Source: Devosia sp.
GTDB lineage: Bacteria > Pseudomonadota > Alphaproteobacteria > Rhizobiales > Devosiaceae
Assembly: GCF_024707125.1 (NCBI RefSeq)
Contig: NZ_JANQAH010000009.1
Location: 310,001-374,000, forward strand
Length of the DNA stretch: 64,000 nucleotides
Direction of reading: 5' to 3'
The notes under the pieces are model-generated. The model did not search any database, was not told the origin of the DNA, and saw only the letters and a list, made by a program, of their open reading frames with translations. Below, piece after piece: positions 35,649 through 44,815 of this stretch (position 1 is the stretch's first letter; each line of letters starts with the position of its first letter). A program made the position numbers and the translations under genes.

Positions 35649-36083
35649 ATGCAGCAGCAGGCCCTTTCCACCCTGGTCGCCTGGATGCGGCTCGATTCCG
35701 CCATCGCCGCCTTCCACCTCGAACTGAAACAGCGCCACGGCATTACCGGCCTGCAGCTCGCCGTGCTCCACACGCTGGCCGAGCGCCCCCACATGGCCCT
35801 CGCGGCCCTCAGGAAGGGCCTCGACATGCACGCGGCCACCTTGGGCCAGTCCATCGACGAACTCCGCCGCCTCGACCTCTGCATCGTCCGCACCGACCCG
35901 CGCGACCGCCGCGCCCGCTTGGTCGCCATTACCCAAAAAGGTCTCGACCTGGTGGGAGCCGTCCCCCTTGCCGGCCCCAATCGCCTGCGCCAGCTCGAAA
36001 CCGATCCGGCCCGCCTAGATCGTCTCACCGAAGCCCTGGCCGACGCCCTCGACCTCTTTGCGCTGAGCGACAAAAAGGCCTAA
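35649..36083 (+). CDS. MarR family transcriptional regulator
   Basis: Winged-helix regulator of 144 residues. The winged helix spans about 35-100: ITGLQLAVLHTLAERPHMALAALRKGLDMHAATLGQSIDELRRLDLCIVRTDPRDRRARLVAITQKG, with the DPRDRRARLVAIT wing typical of MarR. The ATG at 35649 is preferred over a TTG at 35589, which would lie between two operator-like palindromes. The effector is unknown. It converges with and overlaps the stop region of the next gene by four bases. Confidence 0.85.
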   Translation: MQQQALSTLVAWMRLDSAIAAFHLELKQRHGITGLQLAVLHTLAERPHMALAALRKGLDMHAATLGQSIDELRRLDLCIVRTDPRDRRARLVAITQKGLDLVGAVPLAGPNRLRQLETDPARLDRLTEALADALDLFALSDKKA

Positions 36084-36685
36084 AGCCACCACTCGTCAGG
36101 CAGTTCTTCCATCGGCATCCACTCGGTCTTCAGCGTGCCGCTTGCCGGATCGAACAAAAATCCATTGCCGCCACCGCGATGGCCGTGCCGGCTCTGGTCC
36201 TCGCTGCGCGCGATCCTGCGCTTGCCGAGATGGCATTTCAGCAGCGTCCCCACCGCCCCGTGTCCGCAGAAAATAACCGGCGTATCGGGCGGCACGCCCT
36301 TGAGCGCGGAAAAAACCGTCTCGACAATCCGCGTCTGCGCATCCACCGCCCGCTCCCAGCCGTCAACGCTCTCCTCCGGATGCGCGAAAAAGCGATCCGC
36401 CGTCTCCTCGAATAATGCCGGCGGCAGAAAGCCGGTGGCGGTGCGATCGTTTTCGCCCATCTGGTGATCGGCCAGCACCGGTGTGCCGGCTTGCGCTGCC
36501 ACCACTTCGGCCAGTTCCAGCGCCTTGGTCTCGCGGCTCGAAAACACAAAAGTGCCCGCCGGAACGATCCGGCGGGCGGCAAAAGCCTCGGCTCTCTGCC
36601 GACCCTCTTCCGAAAGGCCCCAGAGCGGCACCGGCACGGCCGGGTCCATGCGTACCTGCGGATGGGTCAGATAGAGCGCCTTCAT
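36080..36685 (-). CDS. Histidine phosphatase superfamily protein with altered RHG motif
   Basis: 201-residue protein resembling phosphoglycerate-mutase-like phosphatases. The N-terminal strand MKALYLTHPQV has THP in place of RHG: the histidine is kept but its flanking Arg and Gly are lost. Later features are present: SSRETKALELAE, GENDR, and IFCGHGAVGTLL with the second histidine. Activity may be changed or lost. It lies 3 bases after the stop of the FMN reductase gene, so the two form an operon. Confidence 0.75.
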   Translation of the reverse strand: MKALYLTHPQVRMDPAVPVPLWGLSEEGRQRAEAFAARRIVPAGTFVFSSRETKALELAEVVAAQAGTPVLADHQMGENDRTATGFLPPALFEETADRFFAHPEESVDGWERAVDAQTRIVETVFSALKGVPPDTPVIFCGHGAVGTLLKCHLGKRRIARSEDQSRHGHRGGGNGFLFDPASGTLKTEWMPMEELPDEWWL

Positions 36686-36688
36686 GGT

Positions 36689-37234
36689 CTATCCTCGCGA
36701 AAAATGCGTCAATTCATGCACCATCTGCTCAACCTTGCGGATGATGGCCGGTTCCACCGGATTGCCCGCTGCGTCCAGCGCCTCTTCCGCCGGCCCGATG
36801 CCCAGCAGCGTCGGCACCACCAGCGCCCCAACCTTGGAGAGCGAATCCCGCAGATGGCTGAGGCTCCAGATGGTCCCGTATTTTCCAGAACTCACCCCGC
36901 CGATACCAAAAACGGCATGTCGGAACGGGCTCGGTCTTTGCCGGCTGATCCAGGTGATTGTGTTGGCGATCAGCGGCGATACCCCGCCATTATATTCGGG
37001 CGTCGCGATGAAGACGATGTCATGGCTGCGCCACATCTCGGCCAGTTTTATCGCCGCCTCCGGCACCGAGTCGGCCTCTAGATCCTCGTTGAAGATCGGC
37101 ATGGGAAAATCCCCGAGATCGAGTTCGGTGACTTCCACTCCTGCTGCCGTCAGGGCCCGGCCCATATGCTGCTGCAGGACACGATTGTAAGAACCCCTAC
37201 GGATCGAACCGGAAAGGGTGAGCGCCGTCTTCAT
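36689..37234 (-). CDS. NADPH-dependent FMN reductase
   Basis: Flavodoxin-like reductase of 181 residues. FMN phosphate-binding loop SGSIRRGSYNRVL at about 8-20, and the second loop ATPEYNGGVSPLIANTITWIS, characteristic of the NADPH-FMN/azoreductase/chromate reductase group. The start at MKTALTLSGS is used; longer forms lack homology-like sequence. It is probably co-transcribed with the histidine phosphatase-like gene. The physiological acceptor is unknown. Confidence 0.88.
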   Translation of the reverse strand: MKTALTLSGSIRRGSYNRVLQQHMGRALTAAGVEVTELDLGDFPMPIFNEDLEADSVPEAAIKLAEMWRSHDIVFIATPEYNGGVSPLIANTITWISRQRPSPFRHAVFGIGGVSSGKYGTIWSLSHLRDSLSKVGALVVPTLLGIGPAEEALDAAGNPVEPAIIRKVEQMVHELTHFSRG

Positions 37235-37359
37235 GCTGTCTCCAAATTTATACAGGCATGGTCGAAAATGGCTTGGCTCATCCGTCGAAGGCAAGAGGAT
37301 TGACTCGCTGAAGGCAATCTTCCTATACTTAAGACAAGACTTAACTAATGGAGCCAGCC

Positions 37360-37767
37360 ATGTCCTCGATGATTTTCGTCAACCTTCCCATTCGCGACCT
37401 TGCGGCCTCCATGGCCTATTACAAGGCACTGGGTTTCGACCATAATCCGCAATTCACCGATGAGACTGCCGCCTGCATCGTCATCTCCGACACGATTTTC
37501 GTGATGGCTCTCACCCACGAAAAGTTCAAGGAATTCGCCCGCCTGCCGATTTCGGACGCGAAGAAGGAAACCCAGGCGCTCTACGCCCTCTCGCGCGATA
37601 GCCGCGAAGCGGTGGATGCCATCGCCGAGGCTGGCCTGAAGGCCGGCGGCAAGGAAGTGCGCGATCGCCAGGATATGGGTTTTATGTATTCTCGCGCCGT
37701 CGCCGATCTCGATGGCCACGTCTGGGAATATGTCTGGATGGACATGTCCGGCATGCCGACCGAGTAA
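37360..37767 (+). CDS. VOC family protein
   Basis: 135-residue glyoxalase-fold protein. Start MSSMIFVNLPIRDLAASMAYYKALGFDHNPQFTDE and end MYSRAVADLDGHVWEYVWMDMSGMP; the HVWEYVWMD end keeps the Glu that usually binds metal. The ATG at 37360 has GGAG eight bases upstream, better than an ATG at 37348. Function unknown; fosfomycin- or lactoylglutathione-type activity cannot be claimed. Confidence 0.82.
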   Translation: MSSMIFVNLPIRDLAASMAYYKALGFDHNPQFTDETAACIVISDTIFVMALTHEKFKEFARLPISDAKKETQALYALSRDSREAVDAIAEAGLKAGGKEVRDRQDMGFMYSRAVADLDGHVWEYVWMDMSGMPTE

Positions 37768-37930
37768 CCCTCACCCGTCTCGGCCTTCGGCCGATCCACC
37801 CTCTCCCCGAGGGGGAGAGGAATAGGGCTCTCACGCATTCGCGGCCACCGGCCCATTCTTCTCCCCCTCGGGGAGAAGGTGGCGCGTAGCTCACCGAATT
37901 CGCATTTGCGAATTCGGTTGGGATGGGGGG
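37768..37930. repeat. Intergenic palindromic repeat, family C (copy 1)
   Basis: CCCTCACCCGTCTCGGCCTT..CCGATCCACC, two CTCCCCGAGGGGGAG-type hairpins facing each other, then GGTGGCGCG and a variant tail with CGAATTCGCATTTGCGAATTCG. It starts at the stop codon of the VOC gene. Confidence 0.85.
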
Positions 37931-37965
37931 ATGCCGCCTCGCCACTCAGGCATAGCCTTCGTGGC

Positions 37966-38012
37966 CTTGACCGCTCAGATCGCTCCACTGGAGCGATCTG
38001 GCCGCGGTCAAG
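37966..38012. terminator. Long hairpin at the dnaJ 3' end
   Basis: Inner perfect arms CAGATCGCTCC / GGAGCGATCTG with an ACT loop, flanked by outer arms CTTGACCG / CGGTCAAG that include the dnaJ stop codon. There is no clear T run, so it may stabilise mRNA or act with Rho rather than as a classical intrinsic terminator. Confidence 0.5.
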
Positions 38013-39141
38013 CCTCAAACATCTTCTTGAGCTTATCGAAGAACCCACCCGATTGCGGGCTGGTATCCTTCGTTTCGAGCTCGGCAAATTCTTCCAGCAG
38101 CTCGCGCTGTCGCTTGGACAGGTTCTGCGGCGTCTCGATATCGAGCTGCACATAGAGGTCGCCCACGTCCTTGCTGCGCAAGACAGGCATGCCCTTGCCT
38201 TTGAGCCGCACCCGCTGCCCCGGCTGCGTGCCGGTTGGCACCTTCACCTTGGCCCGCGCGCTATCGAGCGTCGGCACTTCGAATTCTCCGCCCAGCGCCG
38301 CCGTGGTCATGGAAATCGGCACGCGTGCAAAAAGGTCCGCGCCATCGCGCTGGAACAGGTCATGCGGCCTGATCGAGATAAAAATATAGAGATCGCCCGG
38401 CGGGCCGCCGCGCACCCCGGCCTCGCCCTCATTGGCAAGGCGAATGCGCGTCCCGTCCTCGATGCCTTTGGGAATATCGACGGAAAGCTTACGATTTTCC
38501 TGGCGGCGGCCCTGGCCTGCGCAATCGGTGCAGGGCTGGTCCATCATCTGGCCGCGGCCCTGGCAGACGGGGCAGGTGCGTTCGATGGTGAAAAAGCCCT
38601 GGGCCGCGCGCACCTTGCCATGGCCATTGCACTGCCGGCAGGTATGAGTACCGGTCCCCGGCTTGGCGCCCGAACCCTCGCAGGTGTCGCAACCAACCAG
38701 CGTCGGCACGTCGATCTCGACCGTGCGGCCCTCAAAACTCTCTTCGAGCGAGATTTCAAGATTATAGCGCAGGTCCGAACCGCGCAGTTTTGAAGCACCG
38801 CCCCCGCCGCGACGGCCGCCGCCGCCCATGAAGTCCCCAAAGATGTCCTCAAAAATATCGGACATGGACGAGGTGAATTCCGGCCCAAAACCGCCACCGG
38901 GGCGCCCGCCACCATTCTCGAAGGCAGCATGGCCAAACCGGTCATAGGCGGCGCGCTTCTGCCCGTCTTTCAGCGTGTCGTAGGCTTCGTTGATTTCCTT
39001 GAACTTGTTCTCGGCCTCGGCATTGCCGGGATTGCGGTCCGGGTGGAACTGCATGGCGAGTTTGCGATAGGCGCTTTTCAGGGCCGCCTCGTCGGCGCCC
39101 TTCTGGCAGCCGAGCACTTCGTAAAAATCGCGTTTGGCCAA
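38008..39141 (-). CDS. dnaJ: Chaperone protein DnaJ
   Basis: Hsp40 co-chaperone that delivers clients to DnaK and stimulates its ATPase. The 377-residue product has a J domain with HPD in [11 protein letters not shown], a Gly-rich linker, and four zinc repeats: [24 protein letters not shown] and [10 protein letters not shown]-terminal substrate domain follows. The start is a TTG at 39141 with GGAG about 9 bases upstream, which gives the standard (M)[10 protein letters not shown]; the open frame beyond it has no J-domain residues. It follows dnaK after a 406-base gap. Confidence 0.95.
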   Translation of the reverse strand: MAKRDFYEVLGCQKGADEAALKSAYRKLAMQFHPDRNPGNAEAENKFKEINEAYDTLKDGQKRAAYDRFGHAAFENGGGRPGGGFGPEFTSSMSDIFEDIFGDFMGGGGRRGGGGASKLRGSDLRYNLEISLEESFEGRTVEIDVPTLVGCDTCEGSGAKPGTGTHTCRQCNGHGKVRAAQGFFTIERTCPVCQGRGQMMDQPCTDCAGQGRRQENRKLSVDIPKGIEDGTRIRLANEGEAGVRGGPPGDLYIFISIRPHDLFQRDGADLFARVPISMTTAALGGEFEVPTLDSARAKVKVPTGTQPGQRVRLKGKGMPVLRSKDVGDLYVQLDIETPQNLSKRQRELLEEFAELETKDTSPQSGGFFDKLKKMFEA

Positions 39142-39326
39142 AAATCTTCTCCGAAACAGCCGGTCGCGCATGGGATCGCGCCCCGCTTGGGGTCTGTTGT
39201 TCCGTCCCTAGATGGCAATCGACCCCACAACCCGCAAGGGGCCTGGGGTCGGCAAGATGCAGGGCCGTGTTGGAAGTGCTTTAGCAAGAGTGCGCAAACG
39301 GGGCAACGGCGCTGACCGAATGGCAG

Positions 39327-39342
39327 TGATTCACGTGGAACA
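39327..39342. promoter_or_regulatory. parS-like site i
   Basis: TGATTCACGTGGAACA: GATTC-type parS variant with one further change, immediately before a family-C repeat. Confidence 0.45.
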
Positions 39343-39343
39343 G

Positions 39344-39482
39344 ACCCTCACCCGTCTCGGCCTTCGGCCGATCCACCCTCTCCCCGAGGGGGAGAGGAAC
39401 AAGAGGCGCTGTGCTTGGACAAGCGCCGGCCCATTCTTCTCCCCCTCGGGGAGAAGGTGGCGCGCAGCGCCGGATGAGGGGG
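39344..39482. repeat. Intergenic palindromic repeat, family C (copy 2)
   Basis: Full copy: CCCTCACCCGTCTCGGCCTT..CGATCCACCCTCTCCCCGAG and the facing CATTCTTCTCCCCCTCGGGG..AGGTGGCGCG..GCCGGATGAGGGG. Confidence 0.85.
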
Positions 39483-39490
39483 ATCGCCAC

Positions 39491-39524
39491 AAAAACAAAA
39501 GGGCCCGGTGTTTCCACCGAGCCC
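39491..39524 (-). terminator. Rho-independent terminator after dnaK
   Basis: Minus-strand hairpin GGGCTCGGTG-GAAA-CACCGGGCCC followed by TTTTGTTTTT, 23 bases after the dnaK stop. Confidence 0.8.
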
Positions 39525-39547
39525 CAAAATCCAAAAATACCAAGAAA

Positions 39548-41455
39548 TTACTTCTTGTCGTCGTCCTTGACCTCTTCGAAGTCGGCGTCGACGACATCGT
39601 CTTCGTCGTCCTCATCGCGGGTGCCATTGGCCTTGGCTTCGGCTTCCGCCTGGCTGGCCTTGTACATGGCTTCGCCGAGCTTCATCGAGGCTTCGGCGAG
39701 GGCCGAGGTCTTTTCCTTGATCAGTTCGGCGTCGTCGCCATCGATGACAGCCTTGAGATCCGACACGGCGGTTTCGATCGCGCCCTTGTCTTCGGCCGAA
39801 ACCTTGTCGCCATAATCCTTGAGCGACTTTTCGGTCGAGTGGATCAGCGATTCGGCCTGGTTACGGGCTTCCACCGCTTCGCGCTTGCGCTTGTCGGCTT
39901 CGGCATTGGCTTCGGCGTCCTTCACCATCTTCTCGATGTCGGCGTCGCTGAGACCACCAGAAGCCTGGATGCGGATCTGCTGTTCCTTGCCGGTGCCCTT
40001 GTCCTTGGCGGACACGTTCACGAGGCCGTTGGCGTCGATGTCGAAGGTCACTTCGATCTGCGGCACGCCACGCGGTGCGGGCGGAATGCCGGCGAGGTCG
40101 AAATTGCCGAGCAGCTTGTTGTCGGCTGCCATTTCGCGTTCGCCCTGGAAGACCCGGATGGTCACGGCCGACTGATTGTCTTCAGCGGTCGAGAAGGTCT
40201 GGCTCTTCTTGGTCGGGATCGTGGTGTTGCGATCGATGAGGCGGGTGAACACGCCACCGAGCGTTTCAATGCCGAGCGAGAGCGGGGTCACGTCGAGCAG
40301 CAGCACGTCCTTGACGTCGCCCTGCAGCACGCCGCCCTGGATCGCAGCGCCGAGCGCCACGACTTCGTCCGGGTTGACGCCCTTGTGGGGTTCCTTGCCG
40401 AAAAGCTGCTTTACCGCTTCCTGGACCTTGGGCATGCGGCTCATGCCGCCAACGAGAACGACTTCGTCGATCTGGCTTGCGGAAATGCCGGCATCCTTCA
40501 TGGCCTGCTTGCACGGCTCGATGGTGCGCTGGATCAGGTCGTCGACCAGCGATTCGAGTTTCGAGCGCGAGAGCTTCAGCGTCAGGTGCTTTGGGCCCGA
40601 AGCATCTGCCGTGATGAAGGGCAGGTTGATTTCGGTCTGGGTCGAGGACGAAAGTTCGATCTTGGCCTTTTCGGCAGCTTCTTTGAGGCGCTGCAGAGCG
40701 AGCTTGTCGTTGCGCAGGTCGATGCCCTGCTCTTTCTTGAACTCATCGGCGAGATAATCGACCAGACGCATGTCAAAGTCTTCGCCACCGAGGAAGGTGT
40801 CGCCATTGGTCGACTTCACTTCGAAGACGCCATCGCCGATTTCGAGAATGGAAACGTCGAAGGTACCGCCGCCAAGGTCATAGACCGCGATGGTGCCCGA
40901 ATTCTTCTTGTCGAGACCATAGGCGAGCGCAGCTGCCGTCGGCTCGTTGATGATGCGCAGAACTTCAAGGCCGGCAATCTTGCCTGCGTCCTTGGTAGCC
41001 TGGCGCTGGGAATCGTTGAAATAGGCGGGGACGGTGATCACGGCCTGGGTGACGGTCTCGCCGAGATAGGCTTCGGCGGTTTCCTTCATCTTCTGCAGCA
41101 CCATGGCCGAAACCTGGCTCGGGGAGAACTTGTCGCCCGAAGCTTCGACCCATGCGTCGCCATTGTCGGCGCGGGTGATCTTGAAGGGCACGAGGCCCTT
41201 GTCCTTTTCCACCATCTTGTCGTCATAGCGGCGCCCGATCAGGCGCTTGACGGCGAAAAGCGTATTTTCCGGATTGGTGACGGCCTGGCGCTTGGCCGGC
41301 TGGCCAACAAGGCGCTCACCATCCTTGGAGAAAGCGACCATGGACGGAGTGGTCCGGGCGCCTTCGGCATTTTCGATGACTTTGGGATTGCTGCCGTCCA
41401 TGACGGCGACGCAGCTATTGGTTGTACCGAGGTCGATACCAATGACTTTTGCCAT
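39548..41455 (-). CDS. dnaK: Chaperone protein DnaK (Hsp70)
   Basis: Major Hsp70 chaperone. The 635-residue product has the N-terminal ATPase signature [14 protein letters not shown] at about 5-18, the second signature [13 protein letters not shown], and the third [13 protein letters not shown]. The substrate domain includes [12 protein letters not shown]. The acidic C-terminal tail ends with a lysine-containing EVKDDDKK. A heat-shock-type promoter lies 119-150 bases upstream and a strong terminator follows. Confidence 0.99.
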   Translation of the reverse strand: MAKVIGIDLGTTNSCVAVMDGSNPKVIENAEGARTTPSMVAFSKDGERLVGQPAKRQAVTNPENTLFAVKRLIGRRYDDKMVEKDKGLVPFKITRADNGDAWVEASGDKFSPSQVSAMVLQKMKETAEAYLGETVTQAVITVPAYFNDSQRQATKDAGKIAGLEVLRIINEPTAAALAYGLDKKNSGTIAVYDLGGGTFDVSILEIGDGVFEVKSTNGDTFLGGEDFDMRLVDYLADEFKKEQGIDLRNDKLALQRLKEAAEKAKIELSSSTQTEINLPFITADASGPKHLTLKLSRSKLESLVDDLIQRTIEPCKQAMKDAGISASQIDEVVLVGGMSRMPKVQEAVKQLFGKEPHKGVNPDEVVALGAAIQGGVLQGDVKDVLLLDVTPLSLGIETLGGVFTRLIDRNTTIPTKKSQTFSTAEDNQSAVTIRVFQGEREMAADNKLLGNFDLAGIPPAPRGVPQIEVTFDIDANGLVNVSAKDKGTGKEQQIRIQASGGLSDADIEKMVKDAEANAEADKRKREAVEARNQAESLIHSTEKSLKDYGDKVSAEDKGAIETAVSDLKAVIDGDDAELIKEKTSALAEASMKLGEAMYKASQAEAEAKANGTRDEDDEDDVVDADFEEVKDDDKK

Positions 41456-41573
41456 AAAACTAGCCTCTCTTTACAGCGAACCCTGTGGCGAGGCCCTTTT
41501 TGCAAAGCAGCCTCTGTGCCCCAAAGGGGCCGGGTCCCTCGTAGGTTGATTTGCCCTGTTCTGGGCCTCGGGG

Positions 41574-41605
41574 CGTATATAGGGGGGTGTGCTTGGGGCT
41601 TCAAG
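41574..41605 (-). promoter_or_regulatory. RpoH (sigma-32)-type promoter of dnaK
   Basis: On the minus strand CTTGAA (CTTG at 41605-41602), an 18-base gap, then CCTATAT (41583-41577). This fits the alphaproteobacterial heat-shock pattern CTTG-N17-CYTATNT with one extra spacer base. The predicted leader before the dnaK ATG is about 110 bases. Confidence 0.65.
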
Positions 41606-41677
41606 CGCGTCTGGCGCCAGAAATGGCTTTGCAGGAAAGAAAGGCGCCGCCCGGGTTGGGGCAGCGCCGGGCAGAAA

Positions 41678-42007
41678 TCAGTCGGTGATCGTATAGGAAT
41701 CGAGCTGGCAGATATCGATCGCGGGTTCGACCAGTTCTGCGCCGCTATCCATCACGAACTTGAAGTCATAAAGGCACTGGTCCGAACCATCGCCAATGGT
41801 GGCAACGCCCTGGCTGCCCGATTCCAGCGTACCGTCGGCGAGCAGGTCTTCACCCCAGCTGTTTTCATTGCTGGGCGTGGTGTAGAAATAGTGCAGGGCC
41901 TGCGAGCTGTCGTTGACGATGGTAAATTCGACAGTCTGAGCCATGGCCGGCGCCACGCCAGCCACAAGCGCCAGGGCGGCAATGGCGCCCAGCAGATTGG
42001 TCTTCAT
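41678..42007 (-). CDS. Small secreted protein of unknown function
   Basis: 109-residue product with a signal peptide MKTNLLGAIAALALVAGVAPAMA (cleavage near residue 23), so probably periplasmic. The mature domain begins QTVEFTIVNDSSQALHYFYTTPSNENSWGEDLL and has two cysteines (DQCLYDF and DICQLD) that could pair. From memory, a similar domain recurs in alphaproteobacteria and is often mislabelled argininosuccinate lyase; nothing here supports that activity. The start at 42007 is chosen for the signal peptide. Confidence 0.7.
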   Translation of the reverse strand: MKTNLLGAIAALALVAGVAPAMAQTVEFTIVNDSSQALHYFYTTPSNENSWGEDLLADGTLESGSQGVATIGDGSDQCLYDFKFVMDSGAELVEPAIDICQLDSYTITD

Positions 42008-42126
42008 GGAATATCCCTCAACCCGGCGCACATCGCGTCCGGACGGCCCGCTATCTGCCATGCCCGTGATCGCCCGCCAAGAGGCATCCCGCCGCTTAAG
42101 CAGGAGCGCAGACACCGCGCCGACCG

Positions 42127-42172
42127 CCTCCCTCCCCTTGTGGGGAGGGATCAAGGGTGGGGGTGGGCCAAG
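42127..42172. repeat. Other palindromic intergenic element (single copy)
   Basis: CCTCCCTCCCCTTGTGGGGA..GGG followed by ATCAAGGGTGGGGGTGGG. The hairpin CCCTCCCC-TTGT-GGGGAGGG resembles motifs common between genes of rhizobial genomes. No second copy is seen in this window. Confidence 0.5.
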
Positions 42173-42231
42173 CGCACAGGGTCTAGAAATCCCTCTTCGC
42201 CCCCGCGCGCAAACACACTAAAACCCCTCCC

Positions 42232-43996
42232 ATGTTTTCATCAGGCACCGTGCTCCTGCACGACAACCTTTCCCCCCACGGCCAGAGCCACCTCTTTTCC
42301 GAACCGAAAGAGGTCCTTGTCGCCTATGACGCCGAGACCGCGCGCACCGCGCTAAAACGCATTGCCGAAGCGCGAAAGGAAGGCCTTTGGGCCGCCGGCT
42401 ATTTTGCCTACGAACTCGGTTTTCTGTTCGAGGAGCGCTTGGCAAAATACCTGCCCGAACGCAGCGAGACCCCGCTCCTCTGGTTCGGCCTCTACGAAGG
42501 GCCAAAACCCTTCGCCGGTCTCCCCGAAGCACCCGATGGTTCCGCCGAAAACCTTGCCCCGGCCACAAGCTTTCCCGCCTACGCAGCCGCCTTCGAAAGG
42601 GTAAAAAACTACATAGCCGCGGGAGACACCTATCAGGTCAACCTCACTTTTAAGGCCAACTTCCAGCTTTCCGGCTCCCCCCCTCGGTCTCTACCGCCGC
42701 CTCGCCCAAAGCCAAAAGACCGCCTATGGCGCCTATATCCATGCCGGCGACCATTTTGTGCTCTCGCGCTCGCCCGAGCTTTTCGTCTCCGGCACCGGCG
42801 AAGATCTGTCCGCCCGCCCGATGAAGGGCACCCTGCCCCGCGCGCCCCTCGCCTCACAGGACGCCGCCGACCGCGCCGCCCTTGCCAGTGACGAAAAGAA
42901 CCGCGCCGAAAACCTGATGATCGTCGATCTCCTGCGCAATGATCTCGGCCGCATCGCCGAAATCGGCTCGGTGAAGGTGACCGACCTCTTCACGGTGGAG
43001 ACCTATTCCACCCTCCACACCATGACGTCCGGCATCACCGCAAAGCGCCGCCCCGACGTCAGCATCTTGGATGTGCTGGAAAACCTCTTCCCCTGCGGTT
43101 CCATCACCGGCGCCCCAAAACTGCGCGCCATGGAGATCGTCCGCGAAGTGGAAAACGCTCCCCGCGGCCTCTACACCGGCTCCATCGGCTACATCGCCCC
43201 ATCAGGCGATTTCGCCTTCAACGTCGCTATCCGCACCGCCGTCATCGATTCCAAGGGCAACGGCACCATCGGTATAGGCGGCGGCATCGTCGCCGACAGC
43301 GAAGCCCAATCCGAATACAGCGAGGCCCTGCTCAAATTGCGCTTCCTCAGCGATCCCGCCCCTCCGGTCACCCTGATTGAAACCATAAAGTGGTCCTCGG
43401 AAGAAGGTTTTGTCCTCCTCGGCCGCCACCTCGCCCGGCTCTTGTCCTCCGCGACCTATTTCGGCCTCCGTGCCGACGGCGCCGAAGCCACCACGCGCCT
43501 CATCGCCGAGAGTGCAAACTGGACCGCCCCCATGCGCGTCCGTCTCACGCTTTCGGATGGGGGTATCGAGGTGACATCAGCCCCCCTGCCGCCAAACCCC
43601 GAAAAATTCCGCTTCGTCATTGCGAGCGAAACCCTAGATTCCACTTCCGTCTGGCTCGCCCACAAAACTACCAACCGCGCCTTCTACGATTCCCCCCGCA
43701 TCAAGGCCCACGACGAACTTGGCGTCGACGAAGTCGTCTTCCTCAACGAGCGCGGCGAACTCACCGAAGGCTCGATCACCAATCTTTTCATCCAGCGCGG
43801 CGAAAAGCTTCTCACCCCGGCCCTCTCCTCCGGCCTCCTCCCCGGCACCCTCCGTGCCGAACTCATCGAAACCGGAAAAGTCCAGGAAGCCATTCTCACC
43901 CTTGCCGATTTGCAGTCCGCCGATGCAATCTTCCTCGGCAATTCTGTGCGCGGCCTCATCCGCGCCGAGCAATTTGAGCCAAAGGACGCCGCCTGA
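42232..43996 (+). pseudogene. pabB: Aminodeoxychorismate synthase component I fused to aminodeoxychorismate lyase (PabB-PabC), frameshifted
   Basis: Would make 4-aminobenzoate for folate: PabB converts chorismate to aminodeoxychorismate and the C-terminal PabC-like PLP domain releases pyruvate. The first frame (42232 to about 42680) gives LLHDNLSPHGQSHLF and AAGDTYQVNLTFKANFQLSGSP. The second continues with the synthase motifs MKGTLPR, FPCGSITGAPK and GIGGGIVADS, then a class IV aminotransferase domain (RLTLSDGG, NLFIQRGEKLLTP). The break is at a 7-C run, 42677-42683; removing one C restores SPLGLYRRLAQ. It may be a sequencing error. The stop overlaps pncA. Confidence 0.88.
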
Positions 43997-44631
43997 TGAC
44001 CAAAACTATCGGCCCCGAAGACGTGCTCGTCGTCGTCGATGTGCAGTATGACTTCCTGCCCGGCGGCAATCTGGCCGTTGCAGGCGGCGACGAAATCGTG
44101 CCGCTGATCAATGCCCTAGCCAAAAAATTCAAGAATGTGGTCTTCACCCAGGATTGGCACCCTGCCGACCACATCTCCTTTGCAAGCAATCATCCCGGCA
44201 AGGCGCCCTTCGAAACCGTCGAACTCGACTACGGCACGCAAGTCCTCTGGCCCGACCACTGCGTCTGGGCCACTCGTGGCGCTGAACTATCCGCCGATCT
44301 CGACATCCCCCACGCCCAGCTCGTCATCCGCAAAGGCTACAACAAAGCCATCGATTCCTATTCCGGCTTCCAAGAGGCCGACCGCGAAACCCTGACGGGC
44401 CTTGCCGGCTACCTCAACGAGCGCGATGTCGGCCGCCTCTTCGTCGTCGGCCTCGCCACCGATTTCTGCGTCGCCTGGACCGCCCTCGACGGCGCCGCCG
44501 GCGGCTTTGATGTCACGGTCATCGAAGACGCCACCCGCGCCATCAATGCGAACGGTTCTTTGGAAAAGGCCTGGGCCGATCTGAAGGACGCCGGCGTCGA
44601 GCGCATCATGAGCCGGGAGATATTGGGCTAG
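43996..44631 (+). CDS. pncA: Nicotinamidase
   Basis: Converts nicotinamide to nicotinic acid for NAD salvage. In the 211-residue product, the catalytic triad is visible: Asp in VVVDVQYDFLPGG, Lys in VIRKGYNKAIDSYSGF, and Cys in GLATDFCVAWTALD. The metal motif is DWHPADHISF. The start overlaps the pabBC stop (TGATG). It is followed by a family-C repeat. Confidence 0.96.
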   Translation: MTKTIGPEDVLVVVDVQYDFLPGGNLAVAGGDEIVPLINALAKKFKNVVFTQDWHPADHISFASNHPGKAPFETVELDYGTQVLWPDHCVWATRGAELSADLDIPHAQLVIRKGYNKAIDSYSGFQEADRETLTGLAGYLNERDVGRLFVVGLATDFCVAWTALDGAAGGFDVTVIEDATRAINANGSLEKAWADLKDAGVERIMSREILG

Positions 44632-44634
44632 ACA

Positions 44635-44761
44635 CCCCCTCACCCGTCTCGCGCTACGCGCGATCCACCCTCTCCCCGATGGGGAGAGGAATAAGAGGAA
44701 ACCACCAGCCCATTCTTCTCCCCCTCGGGGAGACGGTGGCGCGAAGCGCCGGATGAGGGGG
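44635..44761. repeat. Intergenic palindromic repeat, family C (copy 3)
   Basis: CCCTCACCCGTCTCGCGCTA..GCGATCCACCCTCTCCCCGAT facing CATTCTTCTCCCCCTCGGGG..GGTGGCGCGAAGCGCCGGATGAGGGG. It lies between converging pncA and grpE. Confidence 0.85.
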
Positions 44762-44770
44762 ATCTTTCCT

Positions 44771-44800
44771 AAAACAAAAAGGGCGCCTCGCAGCGCCCCT
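44771..44800 (-). terminator. Rho-independent terminator after grpE
   Basis: Minus-strand hairpin GGGGCGCTGCGAGGCGCCC followed by TTTTTGTTTT, 15 bases after the grpE stop. Confidence 0.8.
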
Positions 44801-44815
44801 TCAAAAACCCAAAAA

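Larger units (their letters stand above)
39142..39547. other. dnaK-dnaJ intergenic region
   Basis: 406 bases without a gene between dnaK and dnaJ. It holds a dnaK terminator, a family-C repeat, a parS-like site (39327-39342) and, upstream of dnaJ, 180 bases in which I see no clear heat-shock promoter. Confidence 0.6.

Noticed and set aside
21787..37767. Assigning fosfomycin or bleomycin resistance to the three VOC proteins
   Set aside because: The fold is recognisable but substrate residues are not diagnostic, and two copies lack the usual metal-binding Glu.
39212..42355. Very long open frame on the plus strand opposite dnaK (over 1000 codons)
   Set aside because: It is the antisense of dnaK and flanking repeats. 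High GC with strong third-position bias produces long open antisense frames, and no protein-family motif is present.
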